Below are positions 28,273 through 36,716 of a stretch of DNA of 64,000 bases, in pieces. Origin of the DNA: Erwinia sp. E602 (lineage in GTDB: Bacteria > Pseudomonadota > Gammaproteobacteria > Enterobacterales > Enterobacteriaceae); NCBI RefSeq assembly GCF_018141005.1, contig NZ_CP046582.1, positions 4,340,001 through 4,404,000 on the forward strand. Reading direction: 5' to 3'. Both the position numbers and the translations under genes were made by a program. Within the stretch, counting starts at the first letter, position 1. Each line of letters starts with the position of its first letter. The notes below the pieces were generated by a model. That model ran no database searches. It was not told the origin of the DNA and was given only the letters and a program-made list of their open reading frames with translations.

Positions 28273-28934
28273 ACCGTCACCCCTTGCCACAGCTGCAGCT
28301 GGCGCTGGATCACACCCGGCTGGAGCAGGCGCTGGACGCCGCCCGGCGGCTGCATGCCCATGTGGATATCGTGGAAGCTGGCACCCTGCTGTGCCTGAGC
28401 GAAGGCGCTGCCGCGGTGCGCGCGCTACGCGAACTGCTGCCCGAAAAAACGCTGGTCGCCGACTTTAAGGTTGCCGACGCCGGCAGCACGCTGGCCGCAC
28501 TGGCGTTTCAGGCCGGGGCCAGCTGGATGACGGTGATCTGCGCCGCGCCGCTGGCCACCTTTGCCAGCGCACAGCAGGTGGCCGAGGCGCACGGCGGCGA
28601 GATCCAGATCGAGCTGTTCGGCCACTGGACGCTGGACGACGCCCGCGAATGGCGGCGTCTCGGGCTGCGCCAGGCGATTTACCACCGCGGACGCGATGCC
28701 CAGGCCAGCGGCCAGCAGTGGGGGCCACAGGATCTGGATGCGATGAAGGCGCTCTCCGATCTCGGCTTCGCCCTGTCGGTGACCGGCGGCATCACCCCCG
28801 CCGACCTGCCGCAGTTTGCACAGATTAACGTGAAGGCGTTTATCGCCGGACGCGCGCTGACCGACGGCCCGCACGGCGTGGCCGTGGCGGCGGAATTTCA
28901 TCAGGCGATTGACGCCATCTGGGGGAAAAAATAA
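28269..28934 (+). CDS. sgbH: 3-keto-L-gulonate-6-phosphate decarboxylase (SgbH/UlaD type)
   Basis: 221 residues, orotidine-phosphate-decarboxylase superfamily. [10 protein letters not shown] gives the first catalytic Asp, and [10 protein letters not shown] supplies the Asp-x-Lys-x-x-Asp triad that binds Mg. [11 protein letters not shown] and SVTGGI match the phosphate-binding regions. It converts 3-keto-L-gulonate 6-phosphate to L-xylulose 5-phosphate and CO2. The stop shares its A with the next ATG (TAATG). Confidence 0.93.
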   Translation: MNRHPLPQLQLALDHTRLEQALDAARRLHAHVDIVEAGTLLCLSEGAAAVRALRELLPEKTLVADFKVADAGSTLAALAFQAGASWMTVICAAPLATFASAQQVAEAHGGEIQIELFGHWTLDDAREWRRLGLRQAIYHRGRDAQASGQQWGPQDLDAMKALSDLGFALSVTGGITPADLPQFAQINVKAFIAGRALTDGPHGVAVAAEFHQAIDAIWGKK

Positions 28935-29791
28935 TGCGCCAGCACCCACTGGGAATTTATGAAAAAGCGCTGCCCGCCAACCTCAGCTGGCCGGAACGGC
29001 TGGCGCTGGCGAAGGCCTGCGGCTTTGATTTTGTTGAGATGTCGGTGGACGAAACGGACATCCGGCTGGCGCGGCTGCAGTGGAGCCGCGAGCAGCGGCT
29101 GTCGCTGGTCAACGCGATGCTGGAAACCGGCGTCACCGTGCCCTCGATGTGCCTCTCCGGCCACCGCCGCTTCCCGTTCGGCAGCCGCGATCCGGCGGTG
29201 CGCCAGCAGGCCTATACGCTGATGGAGCAGGCGATTCAGCTGGCGAAGGATGTCGGTATCCGCACCATTCAGCTGGCCGGCTATGACGTCTACTACGAAC
29301 CGCGCGACGAAGGTACGGTGGCACGTTTCGCCGAGGGCATCGCCTGGGCGGTGGATCGCGCCGCCGCCGCCCAGGTGATGCTGGCGGTAGAGATTATGGA
29401 CACTGAATTTATGAACGCCATCAGCAAGTGGAAACAGTGGGACCAGCAGCAGGCCTCGCCGTGGTTCACGGTCTACCCCGACGTCGGCAACCTCAGCGCC
29501 TGGGGCAACGACGTCGCCGCGGAGCTGGCGCTGGGCATTGATCGCATCGCCGCCATCCACCTGAAGGACACCCAGCCGGTCACCGACCGTTCGCCGGGGC
29601 AGTTCCGCGACGTGCCCTTTGGTGAGGGCTGCGTCGATTTCGTTGGCGTGTTCCGCACGCTGAAGCAGCTTAACTATCGCGGCGCGTTTCTGATTGAGAT
29701 GTGGACCGAAAAAGCCGAAGAGCCGGTGGCCGAGATCGTGCAGGCACGGCGCTGGATTGAACAGAAAATGCAGGAAGGAGGATTACAATGA
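28934..29791 (+). CDS. sgbU: L-xylulose-5-phosphate 3-epimerase (SgbU/UlaE type)
   Basis: 285 residues, TIM-barrel sugar-phosphate epimerase. [10 protein letters not shown] at the N-terminus, [32 protein letters not shown] and HLKDTQPV correspond to the metal-binding and active-site strands of UlaE. It converts L-xylulose 5-phosphate to L-ribulose 5-phosphate. Overlapping junctions with both neighbours. Confidence 0.93.
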   Translation: MRQHPLGIYEKALPANLSWPERLALAKACGFDFVEMSVDETDIRLARLQWSREQRLSLVNAMLETGVTVPSMCLSGHRRFPFGSRDPAVRQQAYTLMEQAIQLAKDVGIRTIQLAGYDVYYEPRDEGTVARFAEGIAWAVDRAAAAQVMLAVEIMDTEFMNAISKWKQWDQQQASPWFTVYPDVGNLSAWGNDVAAELALGIDRIAAIHLKDTQPVTDRSPGQFRDVPFGEGCVDFVGVFRTLKQLNYRGAFLIEMWTEKAEEPVAEIVQARRWIEQKMQEGGLQ

Positions 29792-30486
29792 GCTTATCTT
29801 CGCTGAAACAGCAGGTCCTGGAGGCCAATCTGGCGCTGCCGCGCCACCGGCTGGTGACCTTTACCTGGGGCAACGTCAGCGCCATCGATCGCACCAGCGG
29901 CCGGGTGGCGATTAAGCCGTCCGGCGTCGACTATGAGGGCATGATGGTGGACGATATCGTGGTGGTCGATGTGGAGAGCGGCCGGGTCGTCGAGGGCAGC
30001 AAAAAGCCCTCTTCGGATACCGCCACTCACCTGGCGCTGTACCGCGCCTTTGCCGATATCGGTGGCATCGTGCACACCCACTCGCGCCACGCCACCATCT
30101 GGGCGCAGGCCGGGCTGGATCTGCCCGCCTGGGGCACCACCCACGCCGACTACTTCTACGGCGCGATCCCCTGCACCAGGCTGATGACGCCGCAGGAGAT
30201 CGCCAGCGACTACGAGCACAACACCGGCGAAGTGATTATCGACACCTTCCACCGCCGCGGGATCAGCCCGACGGCGATCCCGGCGGTGCTGGTCAACGCC
30301 CACGGCCCGTTCGCCTGGGGCAGCAGCGCAGACAATGCGGTACATAACGCGGTGGTACTGGAAGAGATAGCCTATATGAACCTGTTCTCACGCCAGCTGA
30401 CGCCGGGGATCGGGTCGATGCAGCAGGTGCTGCTGGATAAACACTATCTGCGCAAGCACGGGGCGTCCGCCTATTACGGTCAGTGA
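29788..30486 (+). CDS. sgbE: L-ribulose-5-phosphate 4-epimerase (SgbE/UlaF/AraD type)
   Basis: 232 residues. Zinc ligands of class II aldolase-type epimerases align one residue after E. coli AraD: Asp77, His96, His98 and His172; catalytic Asp121 and Tyr230 are also present. AAGGAGG precedes the ATG by 6 bases. It produces D-xylulose 5-phosphate for the pentose phosphate pathway, closing the route started by YiaK. Last gene of the operon. Confidence 0.93.
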   Translation: MSLSSLKQQVLEANLALPRHRLVTFTWGNVSAIDRTSGRVAIKPSGVDYEGMMVDDIVVVDVESGRVVEGSKKPSSDTATHLALYRAFADIGGIVHTHSRHATIWAQAGLDLPAWGTTHADYFYGAIPCTRLMTPQEIASDYEHNTGEVIIDTFHRRGISPTAIPAVLVNAHGPFAWGSSADNAVHNAVVLEEIAYMNLFSRQLTPGIGSMQQVLLDKHYLRKHGASAYYGQ

Positions 30487-30492
30487 CAAAAC

Positions 30493-30515
30493 GGGGCCGG
30501 TGGTCAACCGGCCCC
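30493..30515 (+). terminator. Terminator-like hairpin, copy 1 (left of the toxin-antitoxin pair)
   Basis: GGGGCCGG / CCGGCCCC with a 7-base loop, 6 bases after sgbE. There is no T run. Almost the same hairpin recurs at 31323-31344 on the other side of the toxin-antitoxin genes. Confidence 0.6.
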
Positions 30516-30614
30516 TAATGCTAAATAGCGCATTACATGCACCTCATTGCCCCCCCTGCTGATGGTAGTTTTCGGCCTTGTGATCCACATAAAGTAAACC
30601 TTAAGGTTGACAAA

Positions 30615-31013
30615 ATGACACAAGGAAAAGAGAATAAAAAAACAGCAAAACGCTACCCGGTGATGTTACTGGCAGCGGCGAGAAAAGAGCTTTTCGACCT
30701 GAATCCCGCTAACAGAGCAGAGTTTATCGCAGCCATTGAGACTTTCGAAAAGTACGGTCCCGCTTCAGGTATACCGGACGTTGAGAAGATTCAGGGCGAT
30801 ATGTACGAACTGAAAACACAGTCACCCAGCCACTGGTTGAGAGGCTTTTATTTTCACTACCATGAAAGTAAATACATCATCACCCATATCTTTGCCAAAA
30901 AGAGCAATGCCACGCCCGTGACAAACAAGCACAAGGGGTTGAAGCGCTGGCAAGACTTTATAGCCGTGCGCCAAATACAAAATCGTCAGTGCGACCGGAG
31001 CAGAAATCAATGA
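30615..31013 (+). CDS. HigB-like toxin of a type II toxin-antitoxin pair (RelE/Gp49-like)
   Basis: 132 residues from ATG 30615 (AAGG 9 bases upstream); an in-frame ATG at 30537 would add 26 residues with no family resemblance. The central part (LFDLNPANRAEFIAAIETFEKYG, then LKTQSPSHWLRGFYFHYHESKYIITHIFAKKS) fits the phage Gp49-like HigB/RelE fold, whose members cleave mRNA at the ribosome. Toxin-before-antitoxin order and the ATGA overlap fit higBA. Base composition is lower in GC than the neighbouring operons, suggesting transfer. Confidence 0.8.
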   Translation: MTQGKENKKTAKRYPVMLLAAARKELFDLNPANRAEFIAAIETFEKYGPASGIPDVEKIQGDMYELKTQSPSHWLRGFYFHYHESKYIITHIFAKKSNATPVTNKHKGLKRWQDFIAVRQIQNRQCDRSRNQ

Positions 31014-31312
31014 AAGAAAGCCACGATTTACACGCATGGGATGACGTTCGGACAGAACTACTGCAAGACGAAGAAACGGCTAAAGCTTACGCGGTGGTGC
31101 TGAAAAGACAGGAACTGATGGCACAGTTTGTTGATATGCGTAAAAACCGTAATCTGACTCAGAACGACATTGCAAAGTCCGTGGGCGTCAGCCGTCAGGC
31201 TATCAGCAAACTGGAGAAAGGCAGGGCATCGCCGACCATTGATACCCTTATCGGCTACGCCGCTGCCATGGGTGTTGATTTCGTCACACCACTTAAAAAA
31301 GTGTTGGTTTAA
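31010..31312 (+). CDS. HigA-like antitoxin with Xre/Cro helix-turn-helix
   Basis: 100 residues from ATG 31010 (GGAG 9 bases upstream; a GTG at 30989 is less likely). A helix-turn-helix of the Xre type covers about residues 45-95 (LTQNDIAKSVGVSRQAISKLEKG). It should bind and neutralise the upstream toxin and repress the operon. Confidence 0.82.
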   Translation: MKESHDLHAWDDVRTELLQDEETAKAYAVVLKRQELMAQFVDMRKNRNLTQNDIAKSVGVSRQAISKLEKGRASPTIDTLIGYAAAMGVDFVTPLKKVLV

Positions 31313-31322
31313 CGCTTTTTAA

Positions 31323-31344
31323 GGGCCGGTGATCATCCGGCCCC
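31323..31344 (+). terminator. Terminator-like hairpin, copy 2 (right of the toxin-antitoxin pair)
   Basis: GGGCCGG / CCGGCCC with a 7-base loop, in the same orientation and with nearly the same flanks as the hairpin at 30493-30515. It could end the antitoxin mRNA and, on the other strand, the dehydrogenase operon. Confidence 0.6.
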
Positions 31345-31357
31345 TGAATGGCTGTTG

Positions 31358-32722
31358 TTACGGCGTCAGCTTCTCCACGTCGGCGTTACCCTGGCGCCCG
31401 GCCACCGTTTCATCCTTGCGCAGTTTCGCCACGTCGCGGGCGGAAACGGTTGATTTCGCGGTATTGCCCCAGCTGGTGCGGATAAAGTTGACCACGTCCG
31501 CCACCTGCTGGTCGTTCAGCCGCCAGCCGAAGGCCGGCATGGTGATGGTCGACGGAGCACCCTGCACGCCCGGCAGCTGTGCGCCGGTCAGCACGATATG
31601 GATCAGCGAGGTCGGATCCTCAGCCAGCACCACCGGGTTACCGCGCAGCGCCGGGAAGAAGCGCTGATAGCCGCTGCCGTCGGTCTTATGGCAGGCAGCG
31701 CAGCTGTCCACGTAGGCCGCCGCCCCTGTTTTACCGTCATCCCCTTGCCACAGCGCCTTCGCCACCCTGTCATCCGGGGCAAAACCGGCCTGATTCGGGT
31801 CTTTCGCCCCCAGCGACTTCAGATAACGGGCAATCGCCGTGATATCGTCCGCGGTCAGATACTGCAGGCTGTGCTGCACCACGTCGGTCATGCCGCCAAA
31901 TACCGCAGTATGGTCGTTGCGGCCGTAGCGCAGGAACTGCGCGAGATCGTCTTCGCTCCAGCGACCCAGCCCGTCACGGCCGTCGCCTCTGAGGTTGCTG
32001 GCGGTCCAGCCGTCGATCGGCGCACTGCTGCCGGAGAGGAAGTCGCTGCCCTGATGGTCGTTCAGCGCCTTCTCCTGCATGGTGATGCTGCGCGGCGTAT
32101 GGCAGGCGCCGCAGTGGCCCAGCCCCTCCACCAGATACTGGCCGCGCGCCAGCGTCGCATCCTGCCCCGGTAATGGCCGGAAGGCCTTCACGTCCGGGGC
32201 AAATACGCCGCGCCAGACAGCCAGCGGCCAGCGCATCGACAGCGGCCAGGGAATATCGCTTTCCCGGTTCGCCTGTGCCACCGGCTGCACGCCGTGCATA
32301 AAGTACGCGTACAGCGCCTGCATATCCTCGTCGCTGACCACCGCGTAGGACGGATACGGCATCGCCGGGTAGAGCGTGTCGCCGTTCTTCGCCACGCCGT
32401 GACGCACCGCTTTCTGGAAGTCGTCGTAGCTGTAGTCGCCGATCCCGCTCTGCTTATCCGGGGTGATATTGGTGGAGTAAATGGTACCGATCGGCGTCGC
32501 CATCGGCAGCCCGCCGGCAAACGGCTGACCGCCCGCCTGAGTGTGGCAGGCCACGCAGTCACCGGCGCGTGCCAGGTACTCACCGCGCCGGATCAGCGCC
32601 GCGCCGCTCTCCTCGCCCGCCGCCTGTGCGGTCGCGTTATCTGCTGCCGCTGTGTTGGCGGTCGCTGCGGATGCGCCCAACGCCGCCATGCCCAGCAGCA
32701 GGCCTGAAATCATCTTTTTCAT
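31358..32722 (-). CDS. Tri-heme cytochrome c subunit of a membrane gluconate/2-ketogluconate dehydrogenase
   Basis: 454 residues. A signal peptide (MKKMISGLLLGMAALGASA) precedes three cytochrome c domains with CVACH, CGACH and CAACH heme sites. This matches the cytochrome subunit of membrane-bound gluconate 2-dehydrogenase, which passes electrons to ubiquinone. The gene is last in a three-gene operon with order gamma, large, cytochrome. Confidence 0.9.
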   Translation of the reverse strand: MKKMISGLLLGMAALGASAATANTAAADNATAQAAGEESGAALIRRGEYLARAGDCVACHTQAGGQPFAGGLPMATPIGTIYSTNITPDKQSGIGDYSYDDFQKAVRHGVAKNGDTLYPAMPYPSYAVVSDEDMQALYAYFMHGVQPVAQANRESDIPWPLSMRWPLAVWRGVFAPDVKAFRPLPGQDATLARGQYLVEGLGHCGACHTPRSITMQEKALNDHQGSDFLSGSSAPIDGWTASNLRGDGRDGLGRWSEDDLAQFLRYGRNDHTAVFGGMTDVVQHSLQYLTADDITAIARYLKSLGAKDPNQAGFAPDDRVAKALWQGDDGKTGAAAYVDSCAACHKTDGSGYQRFFPALRGNPVVLAEDPTSLIHIVLTGAQLPGVQGAPSTITMPAFGWRLNDQQVADVVNFIRTSWGNTAKSTVSARDVAKLRKDETVAGRQGNADVEKLTP

Positions 32723-32732
32723 CTGCGTGTCC

Positions 32733-34517
32733 TTATGCCTGTACCAGCGGGCCGGGGTTTTTCAGATACTGCTCGCGAATCGCCTTCGCCGACCAGTAGG
32801 TCAGCGCGGCCACCATCCCGGTCGGGTTATAACCCAGCCCCTGCGGGAAGGCGGAAGCGCCCGGCACAAACACGTTCGGCACGTCCCAGCTCTGCAGATA
32901 GCGGTTCAGCGCGCTGGTTTTCGGGTCTTCACCCATAATCGCACCGCCGTTCATATGGGTGGTCTGATACACGGTGGTATCAAAGTGGGTACCCGGCATT
33001 TTCGGCGCGCCGCTGATCAGCTGCGGATTCATTGCTTCGGCAATTTTGTGCATGCGCCCGTGCATAAACTGCGACATTTTGATGTCGTTTTCCTGCCAGT
33101 CGAAGGTCATACGCAGCAGCGGCTGGCCGTAAACGTTCCTGTAGTTCGGATCGAGATCGAGGTAGTTACTGCGGTACGACTGGTGCGCGCCGTGAGCATC
33201 CATCGACACGTGATGGGTGTAGCGATCGGCCACCGCCGCCTTCCACTGGCTGCCCCAGTTCGGCGTGCCCGGCGGGGTCGGCAGGCCGGAGATCGGCTTC
33301 ACGCCCGCCTGGTTGACCCACATCGGCGATCCACCGACAAAGCCGTACTGCGCGTGGTCGAAGTTATCGGCGTTAAAGTCATCAACGCCAACGCCCGCGC
33401 CGCCGGCACCAATAAAGTTGTTGGTAAACACGTCTTTATCAAAGAACGCTTTGATGGTGGAGATGTTCTGGTAGGCGAAGTTACGCCCGATGGTGCCTTC
33501 ATTGGTCACCGGATCGTAAGGTTTGCCGATGCCGGAAAGCAGCATCAGGTGCACGTTATGGAACTGGAAGGCGGAGAGGATCACCAGATCGGCCGGCTGC
33601 TCCTGTTCACGCCCGAGGCCATCGACGTAGGTCACGCCGGTGGCACGTTTCTTATCGTCGGTAAGGTTTACCCGCAGCACGTAGGCGTTGTTACGCAGCT
33701 CGAACTTCGCCTCCTGGCGCAGCGCGGGCAGCACGTTAACGTTCGGTGATGCCTTCGAATACATATAGCAGGCGTAGCCGCTGCAGTAACCGCAGAAGTT
33801 GCACGGCCCCATCTGCGCGCCGTAGGTATTGGTGTACGGGCCGGAGGTGTTGGCCGACGGCAGATCGTAGGGATGATAGCCGATGCTTTCGGCCGCCTGT
33901 GCAAACAGCTGCGCCGAGTAGGTGCGCTTCTGTGCCGGCAGCGGGAAGTCCGCCGAGCGGTCCGGGGCAAACGGGTTACCTTTGCCGCCCTGACCGACCA
34001 CCTTACCCTTCACGCTCCACGCCGAGCCGGAGGTGCCAAACACCTTTTCCGCCTGGTCAAAGAACGGCTCCAGCTCGTCATAGCTGACGCCGAAGTCCTG
34101 GATGGTCATCCCTTCCGGAATAAAGTTTTTGCCGTAGCGCTCTTCGTAGTGGCTGCGCATCCGCAACTCGATCGGGTCGACGCGGAAGTGGACGCCGGAC
34201 CAGTGCAGCCCCGCGCCGCCGGTGCCGGTGCCCGGCAGAAACGCCGCCAGCTGACGGTAGGGCTGTGCGGTCTGCGCCGCGTTATGCCGGATGGTCACGG
34301 TGCTTTTCGACAGATCCTGGAACAGCTTTTTGCGGATGTTGTAGGTCAGCTCGTCAATCACCTGCGGATAGGCACCGTCAGGATAGGTATCACGATGTGG
34401 GCCGCGCTCCAGCGCCACCACGTTAAGACCGGCTTCGGTCAGCTCTTTCGCCATGATCGATCCGGCCCAGCCGAAACCAACGATCACCGCGTCCACTTTT
34501 TTCAGTACGTTTGCCAT
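32733..34517 (-). CDS. GMC-family flavoprotein (large) subunit of gluconate/2-ketogluconate dehydrogenase
   Basis: 594 residues. The N-terminal dinucleotide fold VDAVIVGFGWAGSIMAKEL binds FAD; GTGTGGAGLHWSG and the C-terminal GLGYNPTGMVAALTYWSA are GMC motifs, and the active-site region includes NGGAIMG. There is no signal peptide, so export likely depends on the Tat signal of the gamma subunit. It oxidises an aldonic acid at the periplasmic face; gluconate and 2-ketogluconate enzymes cannot be told apart from sequence alone. Confidence 0.9.
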   Translation of the reverse strand: MANVLKKVDAVIVGFGWAGSIMAKELTEAGLNVVALERGPHRDTYPDGAYPQVIDELTYNIRKKLFQDLSKSTVTIRHNAAQTAQPYRQLAAFLPGTGTGGAGLHWSGVHFRVDPIELRMRSHYEERYGKNFIPEGMTIQDFGVSYDELEPFFDQAEKVFGTSGSAWSVKGKVVGQGGKGNPFAPDRSADFPLPAQKRTYSAQLFAQAAESIGYHPYDLPSANTSGPYTNTYGAQMGPCNFCGYCSGYACYMYSKASPNVNVLPALRQEAKFELRNNAYVLRVNLTDDKKRATGVTYVDGLGREQEQPADLVILSAFQFHNVHLMLLSGIGKPYDPVTNEGTIGRNFAYQNISTIKAFFDKDVFTNNFIGAGGAGVGVDDFNADNFDHAQYGFVGGSPMWVNQAGVKPISGLPTPPGTPNWGSQWKAAVADRYTHHVSMDAHGAHQSYRSNYLDLDPNYRNVYGQPLLRMTFDWQENDIKMSQFMHGRMHKIAEAMNPQLISGAPKMPGTHFDTTVYQTTHMNGGAIMGEDPKTSALNRYLQSWDVPNVFVPGASAFPQGLGYNPTGMVAALTYWSAKAIREQYLKNPGPLVQA

Positions 34518-34519
34518 GC

Positions 34520-35260
34520 TTACGATCTCTCCCCGCGAATCCCCACCGGCGGCAGCGTATAGCGCTCACCGCGTTCCACCCAGTCCATAAAGTCGGCGCG
34601 CGCGCCCGGGAAGTTGATCAGCTTCCAGCCCACCAGCCCCTGATTACCGCCGTGGATCGGGTCGCTGAAGAAGCCTTCGCGGGTGTTCTGCAGCAGGAAA
34701 GAGAAGAAGGTTTTCGCCGGCAGCTGCGGCAGCGTCGCGTTGCCGGATTCCAGCGCCTGCAGGAAAGCGTCCTGCTGTTCCGCATTCAGCTGTGCAAACA
34801 CTTTGCCGTGCTGCTGTTTTGCCAGTGCGTCAGCATCAGCGAGCCCGAGACGATAGATGTCACGTGGGACCAGCGGCAGCTGGTAGCCCAGCGCTTTATC
34901 GGCATCCGGGTGGAACGGGCCCTGCATATACCAGTTGGCACCGGTGGCGTACGGGGTGTTCATCTGCCGATCGATATACTCCGGCACGCCGGCCTCCAGC
35001 GCGCCGGGGCCACGATCGTCCGCCGGGATCAGCCGGGCGACCGCCGCGCGGATAAAGGCAAACTCTTCCGAGGTAAACCAGGTCGGCTGGTAATCACGGG
35101 CCTGCTGCGGGCCGGTGGCCTGGGGCGTTTCAGCGGCGCTGGCTGCGGCCGGGGCCACGGCCAGCGAGCCGAGGCCGGAACCGATCGCCATCGCCGGCGC
35201 GATGCTGATGGTCCGCAGCAGAAAATCTCTGCGGGTGCTTCCTGTTTTTTGCTCTGACAT
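34520..35260 (-). CDS. Gamma subunit (gluconate 2-dehydrogenase subunit 3 family), Tat-exported
   Basis: 246 residues from ATG 35260 (AAGG 7 bases upstream; a GTG at 35263 is adjacent). The twin-arginine signal [22 protein letters not shown] occupies about residues 8-30. The mature part matches the subunit 3 family, which accompanies the flavoprotein through Tat export. It is separated by only 2 bases from the large-subunit start. Confidence 0.88.
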   Translation of the reverse strand: MSEQKTGSTRRDFLLRTISIAPAMAIGSGLGSLAVAPAAASAAETPQATGPQQARDYQPTWFTSEEFAFIRAAVARLIPADDRGPGALEAGVPEYIDRQMNTPYATGANWYMQGPFHPDADKALGYQLPLVPRDIYRLGLADADALAKQQHGKVFAQLNAEQQDAFLQALESGNATLPQLPAKTFFSFLLQNTREGFFSDPIHGGNQGLVGWKLINFPGARADFMDWVERGERYTLPPVGIRGERS

Positions 35261-35450
35261 CACATTGCCTTATCAGACGCCGGCGGCTGCAGGCGTGAAA
35301 AATGGGTTAACGCGGGTGAATAGTGCTACGGGCCGTAGGGTTTTATTGTAGACGCCACTTTTTTGTTACCGGTAACAATTTTGCAGAGTGTAACAGTAAC
35401 CCGCGCAGAAAGTGAGGGGATTGAAACAAAAAGGCACAAATTCATTAACA

Positions 35451-35470
35451 AGCCCGCACTCTGACGGGCT
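35451..35470 (-). terminator. Weak terminator hairpin after the coiled-coil gene
   Basis: AGCCCG / CGGGCT with an 8-base loop, downstream of the minus-strand gene ending at 35525; followed by TTGTT on that strand. Confidence 0.4.
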
Positions 35471-35524
35471 ACCGCTTCCTCGTCGGCATCGGGCTGGGCT
35501 TCTGCTACTCGTTTAGGTGAGGTG

Positions 35525-35929
35525 TCAGACCTGCAGCACTGCAGTTTTAACAAACCAGGTTATCGCTGCGGTCATCATCGGCAGGAAAATGCCCCAAAAA
35601 ACCTTCGAGTCGCTGGAGTTGATACGCGAATTCAGTTTCTCAATCATCGCCTGATGCCGGCTATCCATGTTATCTAAGCGTTCATTAAGCCGAACTTCAA
35701 AAGCATGCAGTGTGCCGGTGAATTCGGCTTTGGTGACAAACGTATCACAACGCTCAATCAGCTTTTCCACCGAGGCTTTAGTGGCAAACGTATCACAACG
35801 CTCAATCAGCTTTTCCACCGAAGCGGTGGTGGCAAAATTTTTGGAGCGCTCGGTTAGCGCCGTCACATCCAGCCGGATTTGATGCGTATCCTTTTCAAGC
35901 TGCTCAATACGTTTATTTAATTCATCCAT
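35525..35929 (-). CDS. Small coiled-coil protein with C-terminal membrane anchor, copy A
   Basis: 134 residues from ATG 35929 (GGGAG 7 bases upstream). Heptad-rich segments (LNKRIEQLEKDTHQIRLDV, then EVRLNERLDNMD) predict a long coiled coil, followed by a single hydrophobic C-terminal segment (FWGIFLPMMTAAITWFV) that would anchor it in the inner membrane. A 16-residue unit (ASVEKLIERCDTFATK) is tandemly duplicated. It is paralogous to the gene at 36019-36426. Function unknown. Confidence 0.7.
   Translation of the reverse strand: MDELNKRIEQLEKDTHQIRLDVTALTERSKNFATTASVEKLIERCDTFATKASVEKLIERCDTFVTKAEFTGTLHAFEVRLNERLDNMDSRHQAMIEKLNSRINSSDSKVFWGIFLPMMTAAITWFVKTAVLQV
35734..35829. repeat. 48-bp tandem duplication within coiled-coil gene A
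   Basis: Two adjacent, nearly identical 48-bp units coding a 16-residue coiled-coil segment; copy B of the gene has one unit. The unit boundaries are approximate. Confidence 0.75.
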
Positions 35930-36018
35930 CTCGTTTCTCCCTTTGTCAGTGCTGATTCTGCACAGCATCCGCAAGTGGCGGCACCGCGCATCCGGGTTGA
36001 TCGGTTACCCACGGCCAT

Positions 36019-36426
36019 TCAGGTCATGACGGCGGTGCGGATAAACCAGCCAATCGCGGCGGTCATGCCCGGTAAGAAAATCCCCCAGAAGATTTTGGAA
36101 TCGACGGCGTTGATCCTTGATTCTGTGGCGTTGATTCTGGAATCTAAACGGCTGATCATCGCCATGTGCCGATCATCCATCTTTGCGAACCGTTCGTTCA
36201 TCCGGTTGTCCATCCGATCCAGACGATCGTTCAGTCGCACTTCAAAATCATGCAGCTTGCCGTTGAACTCCGCCTTAGTGACAAAGCTATCGCAACGCGC
36301 AACCAGCGCATCCACCGAAGCCGTCGTGGCAAAATTTTTGGAGCGTTCGGTCAGCGTTGCCAAATCTACGCTGATTTTATGCGTATCCTTTTCAAGCTGC
36401 TCCACGCGTTTGTTTAACTCTTCCAT
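36019..36426 (-). CDS. Small coiled-coil protein with C-terminal membrane anchor, copy B
   Basis: 135 residues from ATG 36426; the start context GGGAGAAACGAGATGGA is the same as in copy A. The same plan applies: coiled coil (LNKRVEQLEKDTHKISVDLATL), a middle segment with FATTASVDALVARCDSFVTKAEF, extra heptads (MDNRMNERFAKMDDRHMAMISRLDSR) and a C-terminal membrane segment (FWGIFLPGMTAAIGWFI). The two genes are 89 bp apart and arose by duplication. Function unknown. Confidence 0.7.
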   Translation of the reverse strand: MEELNKRVEQLEKDTHKISVDLATLTERSKNFATTASVDALVARCDSFVTKAEFNGKLHDFEVRLNDRLDRMDNRMNERFAKMDDRHMAMISRLDSRINATESRINAVDSKIFWGIFLPGMTAAIGWFIRTAVMT

Positions 36427-36565
36427 CTCGTTTCTCCCTTTGTCAGTAACAGGCCTGAGTAACAGGCATGACATATTTCAAGCCGCCCAAAGTTCGCGTC
36501 TGACCACTTCAGGCGGGGAACGATACGGAAACTTAATTTACAGAAAATTCCAGATAATGACGTAC

Positions 36566-36599
36566 AAAAGATGCGCAAATTTTCATCTGCGCATCTTTT
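36566..36599. terminator. Bidirectional terminator-like hairpin
   Basis: A 12-bp perfect stem AAAAGATGCGCA / TGCGCATCTTTT with a 10-base loop; the ends are A- and T-rich on either strand. It lies downstream of the GGDEF-EAL gene (minus strand). Nothing else is seen in 36427-36716. Confidence 0.75.
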
Positions 36600-36716
36600 A
36601 TCAGCGGTGAGTTAAAGGGGCTCAGCCTGGCGCACCGTTAACCGGACAGCACGCAGAGGCAGTGGGTACTCACTGGAGAAGGTAGATTTTAGCCGCGCTT
36701 TTCTGCCGGCCGGCAC

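Noticed and set aside
35264..35524. Gene between the dehydrogenase gamma subunit and the coiled-coil gene
   Set aside because: Only short frames without ribosome sites; the region holds a weak hairpin and likely the dehydrogenase promoter.
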